From contig CANRJY010000004.1 in assembly GCA_947631085.1 (NCBI GenBank), forward strand, positions 1 to 64,000: a DNA stretch of 64,000 bases, in the 5' to 3' direction. This DNA comes from an uncultured Clostridia bacterium (GTDB lineage Bacteria > Bacillota > Clostridia > UBA1381). The notes beneath the pieces were generated by a model. That model was not told the origin of the DNA. It saw nothing but the letters and a program-made list of their open reading frames with translations, and ran no database searches. Position numbers and translations under genes: made by a program. Shown here piece by piece: positions 8,646 to 19,429 of this stretch (positions are counted from its first letter, which is position 1; each line of letters begins with the position of its first letter).

Positions 8646-10454
8646 TTAATCCAACTCCTTAAGACCCGTGTAGAGTTCGTAATATCTGCCCTTCTGCGCG
8701 AGCAGCTCCTCATGCGAGCCGCGCTCGATTATAACGCCGTGCTCCAATACCATAATAGCGTCGGCGTTTCGTATCGTCGATAAGCGGTGCGCGATAACGA
8801 AGGTGGTCCTGTTCTCCATAAGAGTGTCCATACCCTTGTTTATGTCACGCTCGGTACGCGTATCGACCGAGCTTGTTGCCTCGTCGAGAATAAGTATCGG
8901 CGCTTTTGACAAAGCGGCTCTCGCAATATTCAAGAGCTGTCTCTGTCCCTGCGACAAATTCGAGCCGTCGCCCTCGAGCACCGTGTCGTAGCCGTCAGGA
9001 AGATGCTGTATGAAGCTGTGCGCGTTCGACGTAACGGCGGCATTGCGCACCTCCGCGTCCGTCGCGTCAAGTCTGCCGTAGCGGATATTCTCCATGACCG
9101 TACCCGTGAAAAGGTGCGTATCCTGGAGCACAACGGCTATATTTTCGCGCAGACTGTCGCGGTTTATGTCGAAAATGTCTATGCCGTCTATCGTGATTTT
9201 GCCCTTGTCTATATCGTAGAACCTCGTGATAAGGTTTGTTATCGTGGTTTTGCCCGCGCCGGTCGAGCCGACGAGAGCTATTTTCTGTCCCGGGTGCGCG
9301 TAGATCGAAACGTCCTTTAAAATCGTCTTGTCGGGGTTGTAGCCGAATGTTATGTCGTCAATTACAACATCGCCGTGGATATTGTCGAGAACTATGTCGC
9401 CCCTGTCGCTTTCCGGCTCTCTGTCCATAACGTCGAATACGCGCTCCGCGCCCGCGAGAGCCGACATGACTATCGTGAGCTGCTGCGCAAGCTCGTTAAT
9501 CGGGCGTGAGAACTGGCGCGAGAAGTTTACGAATACTGTAAGTCCGCCTATGTCGAGCGCCGAGAACGAGCCCATCCTGCCGAGCCTGCCCAAAACTACA
9601 AGTATCGAGCCTACTCCGGCTGTCAATGTGTAGTTGACCTGGCTCATCGCGTTCATGCTCGGACCCATCATACCGCCCGCGAACTGCGCCTTGATCTGCG
9701 CGTTTTTGAGGCTGTCGTTGAGCGTTTCAAACTCGTCTATGACCTGATCCTCGTGGCAGAAAACCTTTACGACCTTCTGTCCCGTTACGATTTCCTCTAT
9801 GTAAGCGTTGACCTTGCCGAGCTCCGCCTGCTGACGCGAGAAGCGCTTTCTCGAACGCGAGGCGATCGTCGTTCCTATCTTCGCCATTATCGGCGCGACT
9901 ACTATCGTTACGATACTCAGCCAGAAATTCGTGTAGAACATCAGTATAAGAGTACCTATAAGGCTCACTATACCCTGGAAGATCTGCACGAGGGTGGAGT
10001 TTAGCATTTCGCCGATGGTATCCACGTCGTTTGTGAAGCGGCTCATGATGTCGCCGGTGTTGTTCGTATCGAAAAAGCGTACCGGCAAGTCCTGAAGCTT
10101 TTCAAACAGGTCGCCGCGCAATTTCAGCAGCGCCCTCTGTGACACGCCTATCATAATTCGCGCCTGGAAAAATGCCGCGAGAACTCCCGCCGCGTAAATG
10201 CTTGCCATTTTGACAAGATTTACCACGAGCGTCGATATCCTCTCCGCCGCGCTTACGTCAGCGACGAGGTTGTTTATTATCGGGCGCAGCATATACGAGC
10301 CGGCTAAGTTTGTCATCGAGCTTACGAGCACGCATACGAACGCCAACCCGATTTTCACCTTATCCTCATTCAGATACGACATAAGCCGCTTTATCGTCGC
10401 TTTTGTGTTCTTCGGTTTGCGCGTATCCGCGCGTTTTTCATTCATCGGAGGCAT
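8646..10454 (-). CDS. heterodimeric ABC exporter subunit, catalytic Walker B
   Basis: 602 residues: type IV exporter membrane domain (six helices, about residues 35-330) fused to an ATPase domain (about 355-600). Walker A is GSTGAGKTT, Walker B is ILILDEATSSVD with the catalytic Glu, and H-loop is in IAHRLST. The signature is LSQGQ rather than LSGGQ. This pattern is that of the TM288/BmrD/LmrD-type half, which pairs with a partner whose own Walker B lacks Glu. The partner is the gene directly upstream; the two overlap by one base (TAATG), with AGGAGG inside the upstream gene. Probable role is export of drugs, lipids or peptides; the substrate cannot be read from sequence. Confidence 0.88.
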   Translation of the reverse strand: MPPMNEKRADTRKPKNTKATIKRLMSYLNEDKVKIGLAFVCVLVSSMTNLAGSYMLRPIINNLVADVSAAERISTLVVNLVKMASIYAAGVLAAFFQARIMIGVSQRALLKLRGDLFEKLQDLPVRFFDTNNTGDIMSRFTNDVDTIGEMLNSTLVQIFQGIVSLIGTLILMFYTNFWLSIVTIVVAPIMAKIGTTIASRSRKRFSRQQAELGKVNAYIEEIVTGQKVVKVFCHEDQVIDEFETLNDSLKNAQIKAQFAGGMMGPSMNAMSQVNYTLTAGVGSILVVLGRLGRMGSFSALDIGGLTVFVNFSRQFSRPINELAQQLTIVMSALAGAERVFDVMDREPESDRGDIVLDNIHGDVVIDDITFGYNPDKTILKDVSIYAHPGQKIALVGSTGAGKTTITNLITRFYDIDKGKITIDGIDIFDINRDSLRENIAVVLQDTHLFTGTVMENIRYGRLDATDAEVRNAAVTSNAHSFIQHLPDGYDTVLEGDGSNLSQGQRQLLNIARAALSKAPILILDEATSSVDTRTERDINKGMDTLMENRTTFVIAHRLSTIRNADAIMVLEHGVIIERGSHEELLAQKGRYYELYTGLKELD

Positions 10455-12187
10455 TACGCGCTCACCTCCTCGTCAACCTGCGAGTAGTAAATATCGCGGT
10501 ATTCGTCGTTTGTCTTTATGAGCTCGTCGTGAGTGCCGAAGCCCGTCACCTTGCCCTCGCTCAGAACAAGAATTTTATCCGCGTCCATAATGGACGAAAT
10601 TCTTTGAGCGATTATGATTTTCGTCGTATCCTTTAGCGTCGTCGCGAAGGCGTGTCTTATCTTCGCCTCCGTCGCGGTATCGACCGCGCTGGTGCTGTCG
10701 TCGAGAATGAGTATCTTCGGCTTTTTGAGTAACGCGCGCGCGATACACAATCTCTGCTTCTGACCGCCCGAAACGTTCACGCCGCCCTGACCGAGCTCCG
10801 TGTTGTAGCCGTCCGTAAACGACTTAACGAAATCGTCAGCCTGCGCGTTGTCCGCCGCTTCCTCGATCTCCTCGCGAGTGGCGTTCTCGTCGCCCCATCT
10901 GAGGTTATCCTCGATCGTACCCGAGAAAAGCACGTTTTTCTGCAGAACCATGCCCACGCCGTCGCGCAGATGGCGTATGCTGTAGTCCTTGACGTTCACG
11001 CCGTCAACGAGCACCTCGCCCTGCGTAACGTCGTAAAGACGCGGAATAAGCTGTACGAGCGACGTTTTTCCCGAGCCCGTAGCGCCGATTATGCCGACGG
11101 TTTCGCCAGGATTTATCTTGAAGTTGATATTGTCCAAAATATTTGTTTTGCGGCTTTCGTAATATTTGAAGCACACGTTTCTGAACTCAACCTCGCCGCG
11201 CTCGACGGTGAGATCCTTTTTACTCGAATTATCGTCCGTCAGGTCAACCACGGTGTTCAATACTTCCTTTATACGCTTCGACGAAGCCGCCGCTCTCGAG
11301 CTTTGCAAAAACAGCATCGAAACCATCATCAGCGACATGAGTATCTGCACGATATATGTCGTGAACGCGGTAAGATTTCCCACATCCATGCCGCCCGCGA
11401 CAACGAGATTACCGCCGTTCCAAACGGTCATGATCATCGTGATATTCATCGCGAGCGTCATAACCGGCATGGTGCAGATAACGATTTTCATCGCGTTAAG
11501 CGTCGAGTCCTTCAGGTCGGTGTTTGCCCTGCGGAATTTGTCTATTTCGAATTTTTCTCTCACGAACGACTTTATAACTCTTACGTTCGTGATATTTTCC
11601 TGTATCCCCGAGTTCAGACCATCAAGCTTTTTCTGCACGACGTTAAAACGCGGGTACGCGTTGTACATAAGAAGTCCAATCGTAAGTCCGAGAAGCGGAA
11701 TTACGATTATAAGTATCGCCGCGAGGCTCCTGTTGAGCCTGAGCGCCATGATTATACCGCCTATTAACATTCCCGGCGAGCGCATCGCCATGATAAGGAA
11801 CATACGCGTTATATTCTGGATTTGAGTAATATCGTTTGTAAGGCGTGTTACGAGCGAGCCGGTTGAGAACTTGTCTATATTTTTGAACGAGAAGCTCTGA
11901 ACCTTTTTAAATACATCCTTTCTTATATCCGCGCTGAAAGCCACAGACGCGGTCACGGACAGATAATGTCCTCCCAATCCCCCGATTATCATCACGCATA
12001 TACAGCCGAACATTATCGCCATACGCGAAATTACATATGGTATGTTGTTGTTCGCGATACCTACGTCGATCATCGTCGCCATAATTGTCGGCAGAACGAT
12101 TTCTCCGGCAACCTCGCTGAGCATCAGCAGAGGACCGAATATGAAGTAGAGCAGGTGCGGCCGTATGTACTTCCAATATTGTCTCAA
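10454..12187 (-). CDS. heterodimeric ABC exporter subunit, degenerate Walker B
   Basis: 577 residues with a six-helix membrane domain (about 15-310) and ATPase domain (about 335-575). Walker A is GATGSGKTS, signature VSGGQ is canonical, but Walker B reads ILILDDSTSAVD, with Asp in place of the catalytic Glu. That is the mark of the non-hydrolysing site in heterodimeric exporters such as TM287/288 and BmrCD, and it complements the canonical DE of the next gene. The start is TTG, with AAGGAT about 7 bp upstream. It lies 31 bp after pyrG and so is likely in the same transcript. Membrane segments include a long charged linker around 210-240. Confidence 0.88.
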   Translation of the reverse strand: MRQYWKYIRPHLLYFIFGPLLMLSEVAGEIVLPTIMATMIDVGIANNNIPYVISRMAIMFGCICVMIIGGLGGHYLSVTASVAFSADIRKDVFKKVQSFSFKNIDKFSTGSLVTRLTNDITQIQNITRMFLIMAMRSPGMLIGGIIMALRLNRSLAAILIIVIPLLGLTIGLLMYNAYPRFNVVQKKLDGLNSGIQENITNVRVIKSFVREKFEIDKFRRANTDLKDSTLNAMKIVICTMPVMTLAMNITMIMTVWNGGNLVVAGGMDVGNLTAFTTYIVQILMSLMMVSMLFLQSSRAAASSKRIKEVLNTVVDLTDDNSSKKDLTVERGEVEFRNVCFKYYESRKTNILDNINFKINPGETVGIIGATGSGKTSLVQLIPRLYDVTQGEVLVDGVNVKDYSIRHLRDGVGMVLQKNVLFSGTIEDNLRWGDENATREEIEEAADNAQADDFVKSFTDGYNTELGQGGVNVSGGQKQRLCIARALLKKPKILILDDSTSAVDTATEAKIRHAFATTLKDTTKIIIAQRISSIMDADKILVLSEGKVTGFGTHDELIKTNDEYRDIYYSQVDEEVSA

Positions 12188-12218
12188 AATGCTATCCTTC
12201 TCTCTATTTTAATTAAAT

Positions 12219-15024
<2,806 letters not shown>

Positions 15025-15028
<4 letters not shown>

Positions 15029-15507
15029 AATGTAATCACCTGTCTTGTATCCTTTTCGTCGTCCTCAAATACAATGCCTTCCTCTTTATATTTTTTCAGC
15101 ACAAAGTGCGTCGCCGTGGACATTATCGACTCCATCGGAGCGAGCTTCTGCGCCACGAACAGCGCGACCTCGCGCATGGTTTTTCCCTCTATCATAACCG
15201 CCAAATCATACGCGCCCGACATCAGGAACAGCGATTTTACCTGCGGATATTTGTAAATTCTGCGGGCGACCTTATCAAAGCCCTCGCCGCGCTGCGGTGT
15301 GATTTTAAGCTCGATCAGCGCGTCAACCACCTCGCGGTCTGTTTTTTCCCAGTTCACGATCGTCTTGTAGCCGACGATAATATGCTGCTTTTCAAGCTCT
15401 TCAATTTTCTCGTCAACCTCGGATTTGTCAATTCCAAGCATCTGGGCTATTCTTGTGCGCGACACTTTTCCATTCTCGTTATCTAAAATTTTCAGGATTT
15501 CATTCAT
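15025..15507 (-). CDS. Lrp/AsnC family transcriptional regulator
   Basis: 160 residues from the ATG at 15507, chosen because AGGAGG lies 10 bp upstream of it; an ATG ten codons earlier would swallow this site. Residues about 1-50 hold a winged helix (TRIAQMLGIDKSEVDEKIEEL), and the rest is the RAM ligand-binding domain (SLFLMSGAYDLAVMIEG). This family senses amino acids. Linked by a four-base overlap to the aminotransferase it probably controls. An extended -10 (TGATATAAT on the minus strand, 15560-15568) is the likely promoter. Confidence 0.88.
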
Positions 15508-15559
15508 GAAAATCCGCCCTCCTAACCGGTCAAACATATTTATCTCATTTTATCTTATG

Positions 15560-15568
15560 ATTATATCA
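15560..15568 (-). promoter_or_regulatory. extended -10 element upstream of lrp-aminotransferase operon
   Basis: On the minus strand TGA precedes TATAAT (ATTATA at 15560-15565 on +). The -35 is poor (TGGTAT at 17 bp). The surrounding 15570-15625 is very A/T rich with two copies of ATAGTTTTTTT about 20 bp apart, a possible regulator-binding or curved region. Confidence 0.4.
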
Positions 15569-15646
15569 TATATTGATGAAAAATACCATAGTTTTTTTGA
15601 AAAAAATATAGTTTTTTTCGTTTATTTTACAACTATATAACAGCTA

Positions 15647-15675
15647 TCGACAAATCCTGTCTTTTGCGCTATAAT
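15647..15675 (+). promoter_or_regulatory. promoter of type I toxin mRNA
   Basis: TCGACA (15647-15652), 17 bp, TATAAT (15670-15675). Predicted start near 15682 gives a leader of about 57 nt before the toxin ORF. In it CACCACC (about 15715-15721) can pair with the GGGGGTG ribosome site, a translation-masking arrangement usual in this class. Confidence 0.75.
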
Positions 15676-15738
15676 ATAATTATAATGACATAGCGGGAAT
15701 GTTACTTGTTCCGACACCACCGATAAGGGGGTGAGCGC

Positions 15739-15828
15739 ATGACCGTATATGATGCTATTGTAGCATTGGCAGCGTTCGAAGCAATTCTTTCGCTTGTTTT
15801 GGTCATTATGTTTGGGATAAAAAAATAA
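15739..15828 (+). CDS. 29-residue holin-like toxin (TxpA/Hol_Tox type)
   Basis: 29 residues, MTVYDAIVALAAFEAI... ending in a hydrophobic helix and GIKK. The N-terminal (M)xxYxA(L/I) start, one membrane helix (about residues 6-26) and a short lysine tail are those of the small 'putative holin-like toxin' peptides of Firmicutes, which includes type I toxins such as TxpA and BsrG. Very strong ribosome site AAGGGGGTGAG, 4 bp before ATG. A convergent RNA with consensus promoter faces it (15926-15954), as expected for an antisense-controlled toxin. It would insert in the membrane and depolarise it when the antitoxin RNA is lost. Family recognition is by pattern only, but locus architecture agrees. 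Confidence 0.8.
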   Translation: MTVYDAIVALAAFEAILSLVLVIMFGIKK

Positions 15829-15919
15829 GTACCTGTTATTGACGTAACAGATACTTATAGGTAGATGCAATTTCTTTCTACCTAAGTCACAAACTGCGGA
15901 ACATTTAATGTTTCCTGTT
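15819..15919 (-). ncRNA. antisense antitoxin RNA of the type I locus
   Basis: Transcript of about 100 nt, opposite in direction to the toxin mRNA and complementary to its 3' part. It is bounded by a TTGACA-17-TATAAT promoter (15926-15954) and a terminator whose T-run overlaps the last toxin codons. Inner hairpin TAGGTAG/CTACCTA (15857-15863 with 15877-15883) may be the loop that seeds pairing. This layout is that of txpA/ratA and bsrG/SR4 loci. Confidence 0.7.
15827..15856 (-). terminator. terminator of antisense antitoxin RNA
   Basis: Read on the minus strand: a 12-bp stem with one G-U pair (15845-15856 with 15827-15838), 6-nt loop, then A and seven T (15826 to 15819). Confidence 0.8.
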
Positions 15920-15925
15920 ATTGTT

Positions 15926-15954
15926 ATTATAACACACCTTCTGTTGATTGTCAA
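15926..15954 (-). promoter_or_regulatory. consensus promoter of antisense antitoxin RNA
   Basis: On the minus strand TTGACA (15949-15954), exactly 17 bp, TATAAT (15926-15931): a perfect sigma-A consensus. It is stronger than the toxin promoter, as is expected when an unstable antitoxin RNA must stay in excess. It overlaps the toxin terminator stem. Confidence 0.88.
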
Positions 15955-15972
15955 CAGAAGGTGTAATTTTTT
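15934..15972 (+). terminator. terminator of toxin mRNA
   Basis: A perfect 14-bp stem (15934-15947 with 15951-15964), TTG loop, then AATTTTTT. It would end the toxin mRNA after it has crossed the whole antisense gene. Confidence 0.85.
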
Positions 15973-16001
15973 ATGATAAATGAATAACACAGCAGTCAAA
16001 C

Positions 16002-16035
16002 AAAAATAACGGACGCTTTCGCGTCCGTTATTTTT
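16002..16035. terminator. terminator of SLH protein gene
   Basis: A5-TAACGGACGC (16002-16016), TTTC loop, GCGTCCGTTA-T5 (16021-16035). The symmetric A/T runs make it bidirectional; it lies 28 bp past the stop of the SLH gene (-). Confidence 0.85.
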
Positions 16036-16062
16036 AATTTATCTATGATTTAATCTTTCGAA

Positions 16063-19000
16063 TTAGTCAAATCTATAGATTACAAGGCTGTTGATATCAC
16101 CCTTGTTAGCTGTTGATACATACAGATAATCTCCTACCTGGATATCAGCTGCAGAACCTACGCCATCCGGATTGATATCTACCTTTGAACCGTTTACTTC
16201 AACGATATCCATCGTCTTTGTCGGGTCAAATACTATCGGGTTTGCAACACCTTCAAGTTTAACCCATGCAGTCTCAGAATCAACATCCGCAACCTTTGCG
16301 AAGTAGTAACCTACACGCGACGACGAATTGTTTGTATGCTGACCTAACGGATTGAACGTAAGTGTTCTTGTAGCCAACGGATCTCTCTTTGTCGGCTGTG
16401 AATCTACAATCTTCGGGAAGCTTGTTGCGTCCTCATCGCTGTCAACATAATCAGACATAACGCTTGCGTCAATATACTTAGCTATTAACTTACCGTCACC
16501 TGAATAGAGGATAAGGTCACCTTCGCTGATTATATCTTCAACTGTTCCTATCTCAACATCCGAGCTTACGATCTCATCTGTAGCAGGAGCTTCAGGATCC
16601 GATACCCACGCATGATATCCCTTTTCTACAGACCACAGGCTGTATCCGTCGAAGTTACGTCCGTTGTTCGATGATGTCCAGAAGTTATTGGGCAGCCAAC
16701 CGATATTTGTATTCTTGTTCGTCTTTACAGATGCCTCTGCGCCCGAGAGATAACCGTTGATTGTGTACATCTCGTTATCATCATCGTCATATCCCTGGTC
16801 AACAGAGTCAACGATCATCATTGAAGGACCGCCGCCGGCACTATCCATATTGGTGAATACTTCCGCAGCCGTAGCGCTTGTAGCGAAGTTGATAAGAATC
16901 GTCGGTGTTACCGCATCTTCAAACTCACCAAGTACGAAGCTTCTTGTTGTACCGTTCTCTCTTACAACGTATGCTGATGATGTAACCGAACCGAATGAAT
17001 AGTTCGAAGCCGATCTCATGTCAGTTCTGTTGTTCGGAGCCGTTATTTCAAGGATTCCGTCGGGAACCTGGAAGCCGCCTACCGATGCACCCTGTGACGG
17101 AGTACCCTTCAGGTCAAGACCTCTGATTCTCAGAGCTTCTTCATCCTCAACCAACTGTGAATCAACAGCCAGATACAACTTTGTAATGTCGTTACTTGCG
17201 TTCGCCTTAAACTTAGCAAGTCTTATCTCGCTAACATAGTCCGGGCTGTCAACGCTGCCTGTGTATGAGCGCATGAAGAATGACTCATAACCGGCATCTC
17301 CTCTTATAGCTGCCGCCATATCGTCAAGAACCTTATTAAGATCAGCGCCGCTTACCGTATCGTGATCATTTTGACCGTTAAGCCATATATCAAGCTTATC
17401 GCCTATCGAATACTCCTTAGCGCCGTCAGCAGTCATCATTCTTATCATTCTGCTTTCGCCGTCCTCTGACGTATATGCCGACATGATCCAGCCGTAAGCT
17501 TCACCTGTTCCGAGCATACCGTTTGCCGAAGCAGCCTCTATATAACCGATACGGCCAAAGCTGTCTGTATAGAATACGCACTCTTTACCTGCCGAAGCAT
17601 CGTCAATAGCATTCTTGTCTATCGGATACTTTGTTCCGTCAACAGAAATCTGCATATCCTCGTCAGTGTTCTTCTTCGCTGATGAGAGTGACGTGATCTT
17701 ACCTGTGAATGACTCGCCTGTTACAACAATGTCGATAACCTCTTCGTTAAGGTCTCTCTTTATCGAAGCAACGTCGTTAGTCTTGAGGTTTCTGACTCTT
17801 ACCTCATCGCCCGCTCTCGTAACTGTTATAATCTTTTCTGTGTCATCGAGCTTTGTAAGCGATGTTGAAACATTGTCAATCTTACCTGACAGTCTGCTTG
17901 CCGTAGCTGCCGATACGAGTAATGTCTCGTACTTCTCAACTACAACCGTCTCGTATCTGCCGTTAGCGTTTGAGTCTATAAGTCTTACAGAACCCATTTT
18001 CGGCTTTAAGAATTCATTTAATGTGATTTCTGTCTTTACTTCAACGTCCTCACCGTTCTCGTCTTTCTCAGTCTTGTATGTCCACTTTCTCGCATCCGAA
18101 TCGGGAAGATTCTCCAAATCTTCAGCGGTGATTGTCTGACCGTTGTAAACGATTGTCGGCTCTTCTTCTGTCTCGAACTTCTTCTTTGAAGTTGAACCAT
18201 ACATCTTAATTGCAGGATCTACTGTATCTGTCGGATCGAAACCTTCAAAATACTCGATATCTTCAACGTTCAATTCCTCTGTTCTCGAACGTGTGCCACT
18301 TGAAGTAATTGAAAGAACCTTTTCGTCAGAAGCTTTGTCCTGATAATAGTATACGATGTTTGAACCTACCAGCGAGTCAATGCCCGTAAGTGTTGTGTTG
18401 TAGATTGTGCCGTCATCATCATCCGAACCGTCGTCGTCAACGTCGATAAGGATCTGATTTGCAAGAAGCTTTTTGTTTGCTACAGAAGTTGTAGCTGTAG
18501 CCTTCAGAACGCCCTTGCCTTCCTTAACGTCAAATCTTACCTCGCCGAGAGTTTTGTTTGTGCTGTACTTTATAACGCCGTTATCATAGCCTACAGGATT
18601 TCTGTACGGACCTAAGAGAGCGTTAAATATCATCTTTATTACAGTACCGCGTTCAGCCGGCTCTTCCGATTTGCCGGGAGCTCCGTCTGTGATATCAAGA
18701 ACGCTGCTTGCAATATTGAGGTATCCGTCCGGCCATCCGCTGAGTCTTTCAGCGTCAGCCTCATAATTGAGCGATCTTACGAGCATTACGCATACTTCCG
18801 CATATGTAATGTTATTTTCCGGTGCAAATGTACCGTCGCCCATACCGTTGATGATACCCTGATCTGTAGCTGTCTGAATCTGCGAAGCAGCCCAGTAATT
18901 CTCGTCAACGTCCGTGTAAGCGCCCTTATAGCCGCCTGTTGATGAAATGCCGAGCATTCTCAGAACAACCGATGTCATCTCCGCTCTTGTGATGCTTGTT

Positions 19001-19293
19001 CCCGGCTTAACGCTTCCGTCTTCATAACCGCTGACAATGCCTAAACCTTGCAATAACGCGAGTGCTTTCTGATAATACTCATCATTATCATACGCAGCGT
19101 CATCACCGAGCTGGCTTCCGCTGCTGGGGGCAGTCTGCGATGTCACAGTTGCCGGATTTTCAGCGTCAGGCTCTGCTGTAGCTGTGGCACTGTCTTCCGC
19201 AACCTCAGAAGCAAAACCGACTAATCCGAACGAACTCAGGAGCATAGTACCGCTCAAGAGCGCACAGATTAACTTTTTCATTGTTTTACTCAT
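16063..19293 (-). CDS. SLH-domain surface protein, possible S-layer component
   Basis: 1076 residues. Signal peptide at 1-29 (cleavage near FASEVA). After a Thr/Ala-rich linker three SLH domains follow at about 65-235; the second and first have the usual GYEDGSVKPGTSITRAE and NGMGDGTFAPENNITYAE cores, while the third is weaker. SLH domains bind pyruvylated wall polymer. The remaining 840 residues are unlike any family I know, rich in Asp, Glu, Thr and beta-strand patterns, with no enzymatic motif and almost no Cys (one near residue 585). Codon use is strongly biased and even, and the gene has its own promoter and terminator; these fit an abundant S-layer or S-layer-associated protein. GGAGGG before ATG fixes the start. 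Confidence 0.8.
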   Translation of the reverse strand: MSKTMKKLICALLSGTMLLSSFGLVGFASEVAEDSATATAEPDAENPATVTSQTAPSSGSQLGDDAAYDNDEYYQKALALLQGLGIVSGYEDGSVKPGTSITRAEMTSVVLRMLGISSTGGYKGAYTDVDENYWAASQIQTATDQGIINGMGDGTFAPENNITYAEVCVMLVRSLNYEADAERLSGWPDGYLNIASSVLDITDGAPGKSEEPAERGTVIKMIFNALLGPYRNPVGYDNGVIKYSTNKTLGEVRFDVKEGKGVLKATATTSVANKKLLANQILIDVDDDGSDDDDGTIYNTTLTGIDSLVGSNIVYYYQDKASDEKVLSITSSGTRSRTEELNVEDIEYFEGFDPTDTVDPAIKMYGSTSKKKFETEEEPTIVYNGQTITAEDLENLPDSDARKWTYKTEKDENGEDVEVKTEITLNEFLKPKMGSVRLIDSNANGRYETVVVEKYETLLVSAATASRLSGKIDNVSTSLTKLDDTEKIITVTRAGDEVRVRNLKTNDVASIKRDLNEEVIDIVVTGESFTGKITSLSSAKKNTDEDMQISVDGTKYPIDKNAIDDASAGKECVFYTDSFGRIGYIEAASANGMLGTGEAYGWIMSAYTSEDGESRMIRMMTADGAKEYSIGDKLDIWLNGQNDHDTVSGADLNKVLDDMAAAIRGDAGYESFFMRSYTGSVDSPDYVSEIRLAKFKANASNDITKLYLAVDSQLVEDEEALRIRGLDLKGTPSQGASVGGFQVPDGILEITAPNNRTDMRSASNYSFGSVTSSAYVVRENGTTRSFVLGEFEDAVTPTILINFATSATAAEVFTNMDSAGGGPSMMIVDSVDQGYDDDDNEMYTINGYLSGAEASVKTNKNTNIGWLPNNFWTSSNNGRNFDGYSLWSVEKGYHAWVSDPEAPATDEIVSSDVEIGTVEDIISEGDLILYSGDGKLIAKYIDASVMSDYVDSDEDATSFPKIVDSQPTKRDPLATRTLTFNPLGQHTNNSSSRVGYYFAKVADVDSETAWVKLEGVANPIVFDPTKTMDIVEVNGSKVDINPDGVGSAADIQVGDYLYVSTANKGDINSLVIYRFD

Positions 19294-19343
19294 GTGTAAA
19301 TCCCTCCATAAAAAATTTCCTACGGTAATAAACCGCGTAATTT

Positions 19344-19367
19344 AAGTAAATTATATAGCATTTACTT
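19344..19367 (-). promoter_or_regulatory. -10 region and inverted repeat upstream of SLH gene
   Basis: TATAAT on the minus strand (19350-19355) with a weak TGTTTA at 17 bp. AAGTAAA (19344-19350) and TTTACTT (19361-19367) are a perfect inverted repeat flanking the -10, a possible operator. Start near 19343 gives a 50-nt leader. Confidence 0.55.
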
Positions 19368-19429
19368 GTATATAAACAGCCGAAAACCAGTCCTTTTTGT
19401 TCACAAAACAGACTTTCGACCGGATATAT

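Noticed and set aside
15508-15537. Longer Lrp protein from ATG at 15537
   Set aside because: AGGAGG is within this extension and properly spaced for ATG at 15507.
15973-16001. Another small peptide gene between toxin terminator and SLH terminator
   Set aside because: Too short and without a ribosome site.
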